Positions 1-7,726 of a stretch of 16,819 nt of DNA are shown piece by piece (within the stretch, counting starts at the first letter, position 1; every line of letters starts with the position of its first letter). The notes below the pieces were generated by a model. That model ran no database searches. It saw nothing but the letters and a program-made list of their open reading frames with translations, and had not been told where the DNA came from. Source of the stretch: DATKCJ01 sp035513275 (GTDB taxonomy: Bacteria > Verrucomicrobiota > Verrucomicrobiia > Opitutales > Opitutaceae); NCBI GenBank assembly GCA_035513275.1, contig DATKCJ010000287.1:1-16819 (forward strand), given 5' to 3'. Made by a program: the position numbers and the translations under genes.

Positions 1-510
1 CATCGCCCAGAGCGTCCCGTCGGTCTTTACGAACAGGCTGTGGTATTCTCCTGCGGCCGCGAGAGCGACGCCGCTCGCCACCTGCACCGGCGTGCTGCGG
101 TCAGTCGTCGTTCCGTCGCCGAGTTGGGCAAGGCCGTTGGCTCCCATCGCCCACAACGTTCCGTCCACCTTTACGAACAAGCTGTGATAATAGCCTGCGG
201 CCACCGAGGCGACCCCGTTGGCCACATGCACCGGAGTGCTGCGGTTGGTCGTCGTTCCGTCGCCGAGCTGGCCGACGCTGTTGTTTCCCATTGCCCAAAG
301 CGTCCCGTCTGTCTTCACGAACAGGCTTTGGTAAGCGCGCGCGGCCACCGAGGCGACCCCGCTGGCCACCTGCACCGGCGTGCTGCGACTTGCGGTCGTC
401 CCGTCGCCGAGCTGACCATAATCGTTGTAGCCCATCGCCCACAGGGTGCCGTCATTTGTCAGACAGAGCGAGTGTAGGGAACCTCCCCCGGTAGCCACGC
501 CTGTCTTGGT
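1..510 (-). repeat. RCC1 tandem repeat block B, at least three units of 144 bp, partial
   Basis: The same 144-bp unit occurs with anchors at 29, 173, 317 and a divergent cap at 461, and continues past the left edge. The cap (QPTAVTTNALSTKTG then LTNDGTLWAMG) resembles the start of block A (QPTAATVNTLGTRS then ADDGTLWAVG). Block B therefore looks like a second copy of the whole cap-plus-propeller unit, not extra blades of the first. Confidence 0.85.
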
Positions 511-2169
511 GCTTAGCGCATTGGTTGTGACAGCCGTCGGTTGGATCATGATCAAGGGCGGCAGGCTGACCGTCAGCGTTGCCGCGTTGCTTACAATGGC
601 TCCGGCGCCATTGCTCACACGCACGGTGTAGCTTCCAGCATCGAACACCTGAACACCGGTTATCTGGTGGTTGGCGGAGAAAGCGGCATTGATGTCCACG
701 CCGTCCTTCTTCCATTGATATGTCAGCGGTGTCGTGCCGGAGGCGACTACGGTGAACGCCACGTTCTGGCCCGCGGAGCTGACCGTTTGCGAAACCGGTT
801 GGGTCGTGATCGCGGGCGGCACGTTGACCGTCAATGTCGCTGCGTTGCTGGTGGTGCTGCCAATTGCGTTGCTGACGACCACCGTGTAGCTGCCGGCATC
901 GACTGCCTGTAGACTTGCGATGTAGTAGGTCGCCGACGTGGCGCCAGCGATGTCCACACCGCCTTTCTTCCACTGGTAGGTTAAAGGCCCCGGACCGATG
1001 GCGGTGACGCCCAGCGTGACCGCACCGACACGAATCGGCAGCGAGCGATTGATGGTCGTCCCGTCGCCGAGCTGGCCGTTGCCATTGTTTCCGATCGCCC
1101 AAAGCGACCCGTCCGTCTTCACAAACAGGCTGTGGTTATCGCCCGCGAACACTGACTCGACGCCGCTGGCTACCAGCACAGGTGCGTTGCGATCGATTGT
1201 TGTTCCGTCGCCGAGTTGGCCGTAGGTATTTTGTCCCGTCGCCCACAGAGTGCCATCTGTCTTCACGAACAGGCTGTGGTTATCGCCTGCGAACACTGAC
1301 TCGACGCCGACGGTTACTTGCACCGGCGTGCTGCTGCCCTCGCTCGTAGTTCCATCGCCGAACTGGCCCCAGCCATTGTCTCCCATAGCCCAGAGCGTCC
1401 CGTCCGCCTTCACGAACAGGCTGTGCCTGTCGCCTGCAGACACGGACACAACTCCGCTGGCCACCTGCACCGGCGTGTTACGGCTGGTCGTCGTCCCGTC
1501 GCCGAGTTGGCCATACCAATTGGCTCCCATCGCCCACAGCGTCCCATCGGTCTTGACGAACAAGCTGTGGTATTGTCCTGCTGCTGCAGACGCGACCCCG
1601 TTGGCCACCTGCACCGGAGTGTTGCGCTGAGTCGCCGTCCCATCGCCGAGTTGGCCGTAGTCGTTGCTTCCCATCGTCCAAAGCGTCCCGTCGGCCTTCA
1701 CGAACAGGCTGTGAACATCTCCCGCCGCTGCCGACCCGACTCCGCTGGCCACCCACACCGGCGTGTTGCGCCATTTCGTCGTCCCGTCACCGAGCTGGCC
1801 CACGCTATTGTATCCCGTCGCCCACAGCGTTCCGTCGGTCTTCACGAACATGCTGTGGGCACCGCCCGCGGACAATGACGCAACTCCGTTGGCTACCTGC
1901 ACCGGCGTGTTGCGCCAGTTAGTCGTTCCATCGCCGAGTTGGCCTTCCCAATTGCCTCCCACCGCCCACAATGTCCCGTCATCGGCCATGAACAGTGTGT
2001 AGGAGAAACCTCCCGAGGCGGCTACGACGGACCTTGTGCCAAGCGTATTGACGGTCGCAGCCGTAGGCTGTTGGGTGATCACGGGCGCCTGCGCCGAGGC
2101 AACATGGGCGAATGCGCACGACAGGACGGCGCACGCGACGGTGGCAATGAAACGCCGGAGCGGAAGCAC
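1..2169 (-). CDS. Secreted RCC1-propeller / Ig-domain repeat protein, 3' end outside the window
   Basis: The frame stays open for 723 codons and leaves the window at base 1 without a stop, so the C-terminus is missing. From GTG 2169 the protein begins with a signal peptide (LPLRR, hydrophobic core, ASAQA at about residue 26-28). Seven RCC1-type repeats of 48 aa follow (residues ~45-378), each with a GTLWAMG..N..GQLGDGTT half and a TPVQVASGV...AG..HSLFVK half. Next come two Ig-like domains (residues ~379-445 and ~446-530) with YQWKK and DAGSYTV motifs. A second RCC1 block then runs to the edge. RCC1 repeats fold as seven-bladed propellers, so a surface binding or scaffolding role is inferred, with unknown ligand. 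The start is uncertain: the frame is open upstream to about 2604, and ATG 2313 has a GGAGG eight bases ahead. ATG 2259 and 2394 are also in frame. I chose 2169 because it puts the signal peptide at the N-terminus. Confidence 0.88.
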   Translation of the reverse strand, partial: MLPLRRFIATVACAVLSCAFAHVASAQAPVITQQPTAATVNTLGTRSVVAASGGFSYTLFMADDGTLWAVGGNWEGQLGDGTTNWRNTPVQVANGVASLSAGGAHSMFVKTDGTLWATGYNSVGQLGDGTTKWRNTPVWVASGVGSAAAGDVHSLFVKADGTLWTMGSNDYGQLGDGTATQRNTPVQVANGVASAAAGQYHSLFVKTDGTLWAMGANWYGQLGDGTTTSRNTPVQVASGVVSVSAGDRHSLFVKADGTLWAMGDNGWGQFGDGTTSEGSSTPVQVTVGVESVFAGDNHSLFVKTDGTLWATGQNTYGQLGDGTTIDRNAPVLVASGVESVFAGDNHSLFVKTDGSLWAIGNNGNGQLGDGTTINRSLPIRVGAVTLGVTAIGPGPLTYQWKKGGVDIAGATSATYYIASLQAVDAGSYTVVVSNAIGSTTSNAATLTVNVPPAITTQPVSQTVSSAGQNVAFTVVASGTTPLTYQWKKDGVDINAAFSANHQITGVQVFDAGSYTVRVSNGAGAIVSNAATLTVSLPPLIMIQPTAVTTNALSTKTGVATGGGSLHSLCLTNDGTLWAMGYNDYGQLGDGTTASRSTPVQVASGVASVAARAYQSLFVKTDGTLWAMGNNSVGQLGDGTTTNRSTPVHVANGVASVAAGYYHSLFVKVDGTLWAMGANGLAQLGDGTTTDRSTPVQVASGVALAAAGEYHSLFVKTDGTLWAM
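1110..2025 (-). repeat. RCC1 tandem repeat block A, seven units of 144 bp
   Basis: An anchor resembling acgaacaggctgtg recurs at 1121, 1265, 1412, 1556, 1700, 1844 and 1988. The spacing is 144 bp throughout, except one 147-bp step caused by a single extra codon in the repeat near 1330-1345. Each unit is 48 codons, so gain or loss of a unit keeps the reading frame. The first unit supplies only the second half-blade and the last only the first half-blade. That gives exactly seven blades once the ring closes. Confidence 0.9.
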
Positions 2170-2682
2170 GCAGCTGCTCGCGCGCGCGCGCGTAAGCAAG
2201 CAGCCAAGATCGCAGGATGAGCCCGACCGGGCCCGGTTGTTCACAGGACACTGTTCCATAAGGGTACGTTGTGCCTGTGTGGCGCAGGCGTAGACTTGGG
2301 TAACTCGCCGCATTCGTAGCGCCTCCGCCTTCCAAGTCAATTCGTGCGCATCCCTTGGAGCTTCTTCCGGGAAATAGCTTTTCGATGCTCCCATTTCGAT
2401 CGTCCTGTTGACGGTGGGCAGCCCTCCATCGGGTCGTGCACGCTGCGAACGTCGCCGAGCACCGGTGATGCTGCTTGAACTGCTTCGACTCGGGTCTGTC
2501 CTGCCGCTCGCACGCGCGAGCGTCGCGATGCGACCCTCGGCCTGCACGTCCGCCTCGCCGTGTCGGCCCCCCATGCGCCGCGCCGATTCGGTCCTTCCTC
2601 GTGCTTAGCCGTGCAGGCTTGGATTCCTGCGCTAATTTAGGAAGTCGTCGCGCAAGCGCGGCGATTTCCTGCGGCGATTTTC
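2170..2682. other. Intergenic region between the two repeat-protein genes (513 bp)
   Basis: No separate gene is visible. The RCC1 frame stays open through most of it (to about 2604), which leaves that gene's start ambiguous. A seven-unit CG dinucleotide run lies at 2179-2192. Close to the stop of the upstream gene is a three-fold imperfect direct repeat (TCGCCGYAGGAAA-like, about 2657-2691). An imperfect hairpin at 2646-2663 (cgtcgcgc-aa-gcgcggcg) could weakly terminate the 1553-aa gene but has no T-tract. No convincing -35/-10 pair was found for the RCC1 gene. Confidence 0.5.
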
Positions 2683-5600
2683 CTACGGCGACTCGTAGAT
2701 TTCGATCAGTGCGATGCCTTCGCCGCCCTTGCCGGTGGCGTGGATTGTGAACTCGCCTGTTGGGGCTACGACCCGCAGCGCGGCGTCCTTGCTGCCGTCG
2801 ACTAGATCGAACGCTCCTGTGGGGACGAAGTAGGTGCGGGTCGCAAGCTCCCAGTCGTCGTTCTCGCCTATCAATGTCTGGCCCGAGAAGGCGCGCAGGT
2901 TTGGATCGACGAGCACCTGGCTGGCCGGAATGCCGTAGTCGGCCAGTTTGGGACCGACGGCGCGCGCGAGCACGGACCGCGAGTTTGCGATCACCGCGGT
3001 GCCGAGGATGACGTTCTCTCCCGCGTTCATGTTGAGGCGGCACGACACGTTGGTAAGCCGCGTGCCCGAGTCGCGCGAGAAGTCGTAGACCTCGATCAAC
3101 GCGCGTGCGACCGGTGCGCTGTTCACCAAGTGAACCGTGTAGAGGCCGGGACCGAGAGTAACTTTGAAGGCGGCGTCCTTGCTGCCGTTGTTCAGCGCGA
3201 ATGCACCGACACGCGTGAAGTCGGCGGCGAGTGCAGGATCCCAATCGTTGTTCGTCGCTCGGACAGTAGTGCCTTCATACACGGTGATCGACGGATCGGG
3301 CACATGATCGGTCACGCTGTAGTCGGCCAGTTCGGGGCCGATGCCGCGGATGAGCAGTGTCTTCGCGCCGGTGCCTGAAATGTAGAAACCCATGACCAGT
3401 GTGCTGTCGCCCGCTCCAGCGGATGCGAGGCAGGAAACGTTGATGATGCGCGGGGTCGAATCGATCGTGAGCGTGGCGGGGTTGCTCGTGGCGCTGCCGG
3501 CGACGTTCGTGACGACGCAGGCGTAGGCGCCGGCGTTTGCGGCTTGCACGTTGGCCAGCGCGAGGGTCGCGCTGGTAGCGCCGGCGATGCTCGCGCCGTC
3601 GCGTCTCCACTGAAACGCGAGCGGATTGGTGCCTGAGGCGGTGACTGAGAACGTCACGTCGCTGCCGAGCACCGCGGTCCGCGATACCGGGTGGGAAAGC
3701 AGCGCGGGCGGAGTGTTCACCGTCAATGTCGCGGCGTTGCTGGTGACGCTGCCGGCGAGGTTCGAAACGACGACCGTGTAGGAGCCCGCGTCGCCGGTGG
3801 CCGCGCTGGCGACGTTGTAGGTCGCGCTCGTGACGCCGGAAATATCAACGCCGCCCTTCTTCCACTGATAGCTCAGCGGCGCGGTGCCGGTCGCGTTAAC
3901 TGTGAAGCTCGCGGGCTGGCCGGTGTTCACCGTCTGCGAAGCGGGATGCTTGGTGATCTCCGGAGAACCGGGCGCAGGTGGGTTCGCGGTTGTCGCGGTG
4001 ATTGTTGAAGAGTTCGGACTGGTCCCCGAACCATTGTAGGCGCGGACTCGGTAGTAGTAAGTCGTGCTCGCGGTGAGCCCGCTGACGGCAAGGTTCGTGA
4101 CGTTGCCGACGTCGAGATTCTGATAACCGGTCATGAAGTTCGCGAAGATGCTGCTCGTCGAAACATCGAGCCGGTATCCCGTCGCGCCGCTCGCCGCGCT
4201 CCAGTTCGAGGTGAATCCGGTCGGCGAGACTGACGTGGCCCCGCTCGCGACGGGCGCGGACGGCGGCGATGGTGGCGCGGTCGCGGTAGTCACGGTGATT
4301 GTCGACGAACTCGAGCTGGTCCCCGAGCCGCTAGCAGCGCGGACGCGGTAGTAGTAAGTCGTGCTCGCAGTGAGTCCGCTCACGGCGCGGTTCGTGACGT
4401 TGCCAACGTCGAGATTTTGATAGCCGCTCACGAAATTCGCGAAGATGCTGCTTGTCGAAACATCGAGCCGGTATCCCGTCGCGCCACTCGCGGCGCTCCA
4501 GTTCGAGGTGAATCCGGTCGAGGTGATTGACGTGGCCGCGCTCGCGACGGGCGCTGACGGCGGCGACGGTGGCGCGGTCTCGGTAGTCACAGTGATTGTC
4601 GACGAACTCGAGCTGGTCCCCGAGCCGTTGTATGCGCGAACGCGGTAGTAGTAAGTCACGCTCGAGCTGAGTCCGCTCACGATGCGGCTCGTGGCGTTGC
4701 CGAGGTCGAGATTCTGATAACCCGTCACGAAATTCGCAAAGATGCTGCTCGTCGAAACGTCGAGACGGTAGCCGGTGGCACCGCTCGCAGCGCTCCAGTT
4801 CGCCGTGAATCCGGTTGTGGTGATTGCGGTCGCTGCGCTCGTGACGGGAGTCGCCGGCGGGACGGAGTTTACGATTGTCAGAGAGATCGAGCCGCTGGCG
4901 ATGGCGCCAGAGTCGTTGAAGCCGTCCACTGCGATCCGATAAGTCGTGCCTGAGACCGCGTTGAACTCGACGACACTTGTCGAGGTGCCGCCGTGATCGT
5001 CGGAAGACGCCACGACGGTGAGCGAGTTGACGCTCGCACCCGTGTAGACGCCGAGCAGCGTGTCGAATCCGCTGCCGGCGGTGCTGATCGTCGCGATTCC
5101 CGAGAGCGAGGGCGTCCAGTTCCACCACACTGAGCGGCCGCCGGCGTTTCCAGCGTGGACGGGTTCCCCGGCTTCCTTCGTTGCGTCGACATTCGTGCCG
5201 AGGTTGTTCCCGCCCTCGGCGGGAAACGTGAGTGCGTTTACGAACGCATCGTTCGCGGGCGGATTGTTTCCGGTGAACTGCACAGACAGGCTCACGCTGC
5301 CAGTCGCGCCGCCCCACCCGTCCACTGCGATCCGGTAGACCGTGCCCGAGGTCGCGGCAAACTCCACGCGGCTCGTGACGAGGCCTGGCGCGTCGTTGGA
5401 CGCCGCGATCTCGGTGAGCGCACCGACGCTCGCGCCCGTGTAGACGCCGAGCAACGTATCAAAACTGCTGCTCGCGGTGCTGATCGTGGCGGTGCCGTTG
5501 CCTGGGGCAGTCCATTTCCACCAGATGGAACGTCCGCCGCCGTTGCCGGCGTGGGCCGGCTCGCCGGTTTCCTTGGTGGCATCGACATTCGTGCCCGAAG

Positions 5601-7344
5601 TGTTCGCGCCTCCTGAGGCGATGTTGAGAGCATCGGCGAAGGCATCGTTCTGCGGCGCCGAGTCCGCGATGAATTGCGCGGACAGGTTCACGATGCCAAT
5701 GGCGCCGCCCGAGCCATCCACCGCGATCCAGTAGGTCGTGCCCGAGACTGCTTCGAACTCTACGCGGCTGGTGATGAGTTCGCCGTCGTCGTCCGACGAT
5801 GTCACTTCGGCGAGTGTGTTGACGCTTCCACCGAGATAAACGGCGAGGAGCGTGTTGAAGCTGCTCCCTGCGGTGCTGAGCCTCGCGAGTCCATCGGCGG
5901 GAGCTGTCCACTTCCACCAGACGGAATGCCCACCGGCGTCGCCGCCATGGTCCGGCTCGCCGGTCTGCTTTGTTCCGCCCAAATTCGTGCCGGATGTGTT
6001 GCCACCGGCACCTGGAATCGTGAGCGCGTTTGCGAAGTCATCATTCCCCGGTGTCGAGCCGGCCGTGAACTGCACGGCGACGTCGATGGTTCCGATTTCG
6101 CCGCCATAGCCATCCACGGCGATTCGGTAGGTCGTGCCCGAAATCGCGACAAACTCGACCCGGCTCGTGAAGAGACCGCCGTGGTCGTCGGAAGATGCGA
6201 CTTCCGCGAGTGCGCCGACGCTCGCGCCGGTGTAAACGCCGAGGAGCGTGTCGAAACTGCTGCCCGCAGTGTTGATCGCGACCGTCCCGTCGCCGGGAGC
6301 CGTCCAGTTCCACCAGACGGAACGTCCGCCTTCATTGTCAGCGTGATCTGGCTCACCGGTTTGCTTGGTCGCATTGACGTTCGTTCCGGAGGTGGCGCCG
6401 CCTGCGCCCGGCAGGGTGAGCGCGTTGGCGAAGTCATCATTTCCCGGGGGCGCACTGCCTGTGTGCTGCACGGAGAGACTCACGCTGCCTGTCGCGCCGC
6501 CCCAACCGTCCACCGCGATCCGGTAGGTTGTGCCGCTGGTGACGGGGATCACCACGCTGCTCGTCGACACATTCCCCGCGTCGTCGTTCTCGCCGACGAG
6601 CGTAAGGTTTGTGAGCGACGAGCCGGTGAAGACGCCGAGGAGCGTGTCGAAACTGCTGCCCGTGGTTTCGATCAGTGCGTTGCCGCTCTGGGTCGGTGTC
6701 CACGCCCACCAGATGGATCTCTCGCCACTGTCTCCTGCGAACTCCGGCTCGCCGCCCTGCCGGGTCGCGTTGATGTTCGAACTGTTCACAGTTCCGCCCG
6801 CGGAGTTGATCGTCGCCGCGTTTTCGAAGTCGTCATTCGCCGGGCGCACGCCGCCCAGCGTCACGCTCAAGTTGATGTTTCCGCTGTCGGCGACGCCTCC
6901 ACCCGGATCGGCCCAGCCATCAACCGCGATCCGGTAGGTCGTGCCCGACACGGCCGCGAATGCGAGTTCGCTTGTCGTCTCGTCGCCGATGTCGTCGTTC
7001 GAACCCACTGTGACGAGGTTGCCGGCGTTCGGTCCCGTATAGACTCCGAGCAACGTGTCGAAATCGCTGCCGGCGGTGCTGACCGTCACGCTGGCATTGC
7101 TCGACGCGGTCCACGACCACCATACGGATTTCCCGCCGGGGTTGCCGCCGTGCTCAGGCTCGCTCGATTGCTTGCTGGCATCGACGTTCGAGCCGGTCAC
7201 CGTTCCGCCGCCCGATCCGATGGACACGGATTTCGCGAAATTGTCGTTCGCAGGCGCGCCCCACATTGGAGCCGCGAAAAACAGCGTCGCGATGGCGAAT
7301 GGGATCAGAAGCCGTCGCCCGGCGAATCCCGAGAGACTCAACAT
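2683..7344 (-). CDS. Large secreted repeat protein: six PPC-like, three FN3, two Ig domains, C-terminal doublet (1553 aa)
   Basis: ATG 7344 places a clean signal peptide at the N-terminus (GFAGRRLLIPFAIATLFFAA, cleavage near residue 29). An upstream in-frame ATG at 7446 would add 34 residues of unconvincing sequence, and a GGTGA lies just ahead of 7344. Six PPC-like repeats (~30-827) carry ND.FA, TGEP.H, GG.S.WW.WT, FDTLLGVYTG and SGTTYRIAVDG. Three FN3 domains (~828-1126), two Ig domains (~1127-1296) and two copies of a C-terminal module (from ~1299 and ~1429) follow, ending in LIEIYESP. There is no catalytic domain, LPXTG motif or C-terminal membrane segment. The PPC relationship is judged by motif and could be another jelly-roll family. 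Such mosaics are typical of surface or secreted adhesion and scaffold proteins, so that role is inferred. It is divergent from the GH43 gene, which has the same C-terminal pair. Confidence 0.9.
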   Translation of the reverse strand: MLSLSGFAGRRLLIPFAIATLFFAAPMWGAPANDNFAKSVSIGSGGGTVTGSNVDASKQSSEPEHGGNPGGKSVWWSWTASSNASVTVSTAGSDFDTLLGVYTGPNAGNLVTVGSNDDIGDETTSELAFAAVSGTTYRIAVDGWADPGGGVADSGNINLSVTLGGVRPANDDFENAATINSAGGTVNSSNINATRQGGEPEFAGDSGERSIWWAWTPTQSGNALIETTGSSFDTLLGVFTGSSLTNLTLVGENDDAGNVSTSSVVIPVTSGTTYRIAVDGWGGATGSVSLSVQHTGSAPPGNDDFANALTLPGAGGATSGTNVNATKQTGEPDHADNEGGRSVWWNWTAPGDGTVAINTAGSSFDTLLGVYTGASVGALAEVASSDDHGGLFTSRVEFVAISGTTYRIAVDGYGGEIGTIDVAVQFTAGSTPGNDDFANALTIPGAGGNTSGTNLGGTKQTGEPDHGGDAGGHSVWWKWTAPADGLARLSTAGSSFNTLLAVYLGGSVNTLAEVTSSDDDGELITSRVEFEAVSGTTYWIAVDGSGGAIGIVNLSAQFIADSAPQNDAFADALNIASGGANTSGTNVDATKETGEPAHAGNGGGRSIWWKWTAPGNGTATISTASSSFDTLLGVYTGASVGALTEIAASNDAPGLVTSRVEFAATSGTVYRIAVDGWGGATGSVSLSVQFTGNNPPANDAFVNALTFPAEGGNNLGTNVDATKEAGEPVHAGNAGGRSVWWNWTPSLSGIATISTAGSGFDTLLGVYTGASVNSLTVVASSDDHGGTSTSVVEFNAVSGTTYRIAVDGFNDSGAIASGSISLTIVNSVPPATPVTSAATAITTTGFTANWSAASGATGYRLDVSTSSIFANFVTGYQNLDLGNATSRIVSGLSSSVTYYYRVRAYNGSGTSSSSSTITVTTETAPPSPPSAPVASAATSITSTGFTSNWSAASGATGYRLDVSTSSIFANFVSGYQNLDVGNVTNRAVSGLTASTTYYYRVRAASGSGTSSSSSTITVTTATAPPSPPSAPVASGATSVSPTGFTSNWSAASGATGYRLDVSTSSIFANFMTGYQNLDVGNVTNLAVSGLTASTTYYYRVRAYNGSGTSPNSSTITATTANPPAPGSPEITKHPASQTVNTGQPASFTVNATGTAPLSYQWKKGGVDISGVTSATYNVASAATGDAGSYTVVVSNLAGSVTSNAATLTVNTPPALLSHPVSRTAVLGSDVTFSVTASGTNPLAFQWRRDGASIAGATSATLALANVQAANAGAYACVVTNVAGSATSNPATLTIDSTPRIINVSCLASAGAGDSTLVMGFYISGTGAKTLLIRGIGPELADYSVTDHVPDPSITVYEGTTVRATNNDWDPALAADFTRVGAFALNNGSKDAAFKVTLGPGLYTVHLVNSAPVARALIEVYDFSRDSGTRLTNVSCRLNMNAGENVILGTAVIANSRSVLARAVGPKLADYGIPASQVLVDPNLRAFSGQTLIGENDDWELATRTYFVPTGAFDLVDGSKDAALRVVAPTGEFTIHATGKGGEGIALIEIYESP
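2686..3450 (-). repeat. C-terminal two-copy module of the 1553-aa protein
   Basis: Two related segments of about 125-130 aa start at RIINVSC (base 3450) and RLTNVSC (base 3060) and run to the stop. Shared positions include N-V-S near the start, the IRGIGP or ARAVGP block, LADY, D-P before a strand, NDW or NDDW, GAF.L.GSKDAA, and a final E[VI]Y. The same pair closes the GH43 protein on the other strand. The segments do not match a family I can name with certainty. Confidence 0.8.
3970..4866 (-). repeat. Three near-identical FN3 domain repeats, 297-bp period
   Basis: The block gaagatgctgct recurs at 4144, 4441 and 4738, exactly 297 bp (99 codons) apart. The DNA around it (about 4133-4220 against 4430-4517) differs at only a few positions. 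Each domain carries GFT.NWSAASGATGYRLDV and TYYYRVRA, the usual FN3 core pattern, and Ser/Thr/Pro-rich linkers separate them. Confidence 0.92.
4864..7260 (-). repeat. Six tandem PPC-like domain repeats, mostly 396-bp period
   Basis: The codons for TYRIAVDG (plus strand ccrtccacygcgatc) recur at 4922, 5318, 5714, 6110, 6506 and 6917. Four consecutive steps are exactly 396 bp (132 codons) and the last is 411 bp, where the first repeat holds a short GVADSGN-like insertion. The conserved signature is ND.F at the start, EP.H, WW.WT and FDTLL in the middle, and TTYRIAVDG near the end. Confidence 0.9.
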
Positions 7345-7726
7345 GCAGTCACCGATGCGCCAGGGTGCGCGCCAGAATAGGCTCAGCCTTTCGGCAATGA
7401 GTCCGGCTTTGGTATGGCTCGCGGGAGACGATTCGAGATTTCTCATTATGGCTGGTTGCTCGGAGGCGCGCCGTTTCAGGCACCCTCGCGGACGCGCGAA
7501 GTATCGCGGGAGACTTCACTCCATTCCAACCCCATCGGCTCTCGCCGCACGAACTGCCCGCGTAGAAGTGCAGTTTCACAAGAACGTGACGAACTCCGAC
7601 GCGTGGAAGACGGACTTCACCGAAAAAAACCAAGGAAACGAATATCAGAATCCCGGGCGCGCGCTTTGCCAGGGCTTTCGCGATGCGACTCGCCTGGGAC
7701 TTTCTCCGGTGCTACGATTGCCGACC
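7345..7726. promoter_or_regulatory. Divergent intergenic region between the 1553-aa and GH43 genes
   Basis: These 382 bp separate the two divergent start codons and so must hold both promoters unless a longer start is used. Both frames stay open through much of the region. I prefer the inner starts because each is followed directly by a signal peptide. A TACGAT at 7713-7718 just before the GH43 ATG looks like a -10 box, but no properly spaced -35 box is visible. No clear palindromic operator was seen. Confidence 0.35.

Noticed and set aside
1..2000. Regularly spaced repeats suggesting a CRISPR array
   Set aside because: The unit is 144 bp, repeats along its whole length and encodes a continuous RCC1-type protein on the minus strand; there are no distinct spacers.
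2179..2192. CG dinucleotide run as a Z-DNA or phase-variation element
   Set aside because: Seven CG units in a very GC-rich genome are weak evidence, and the position relative to the true start is not known.
1979..3244. A 421-codon minus-strand open frame spanning two genes
   Set aside because: It is out of phase with both the RCC1 gene and the 1553-aa gene, is Arg-rich, and crosses the stop and start of the real genes.
5674..7380. A 568-codon open frame on the plus strand
   Set aside because: It lies antisense to the PPC-like repeats; its protein is Arg/Ala-rich without domains and its apparent repetition only mirrors the real gene.
7666..7718. TTGCCA and TACGAT as a promoter for the GH43 gene
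   Set aside because: The two boxes are 41 bp apart, far from the usual 16-18 bp, so they cannot act as one sigma-70 promoter.
7055..7726. N-terminal extension of the GH43 frame to GTG 7055
   Set aside because: The added residues lie antisense to the first PPC-like repeat and precede a clear signal peptide that starts at ATG 7727.
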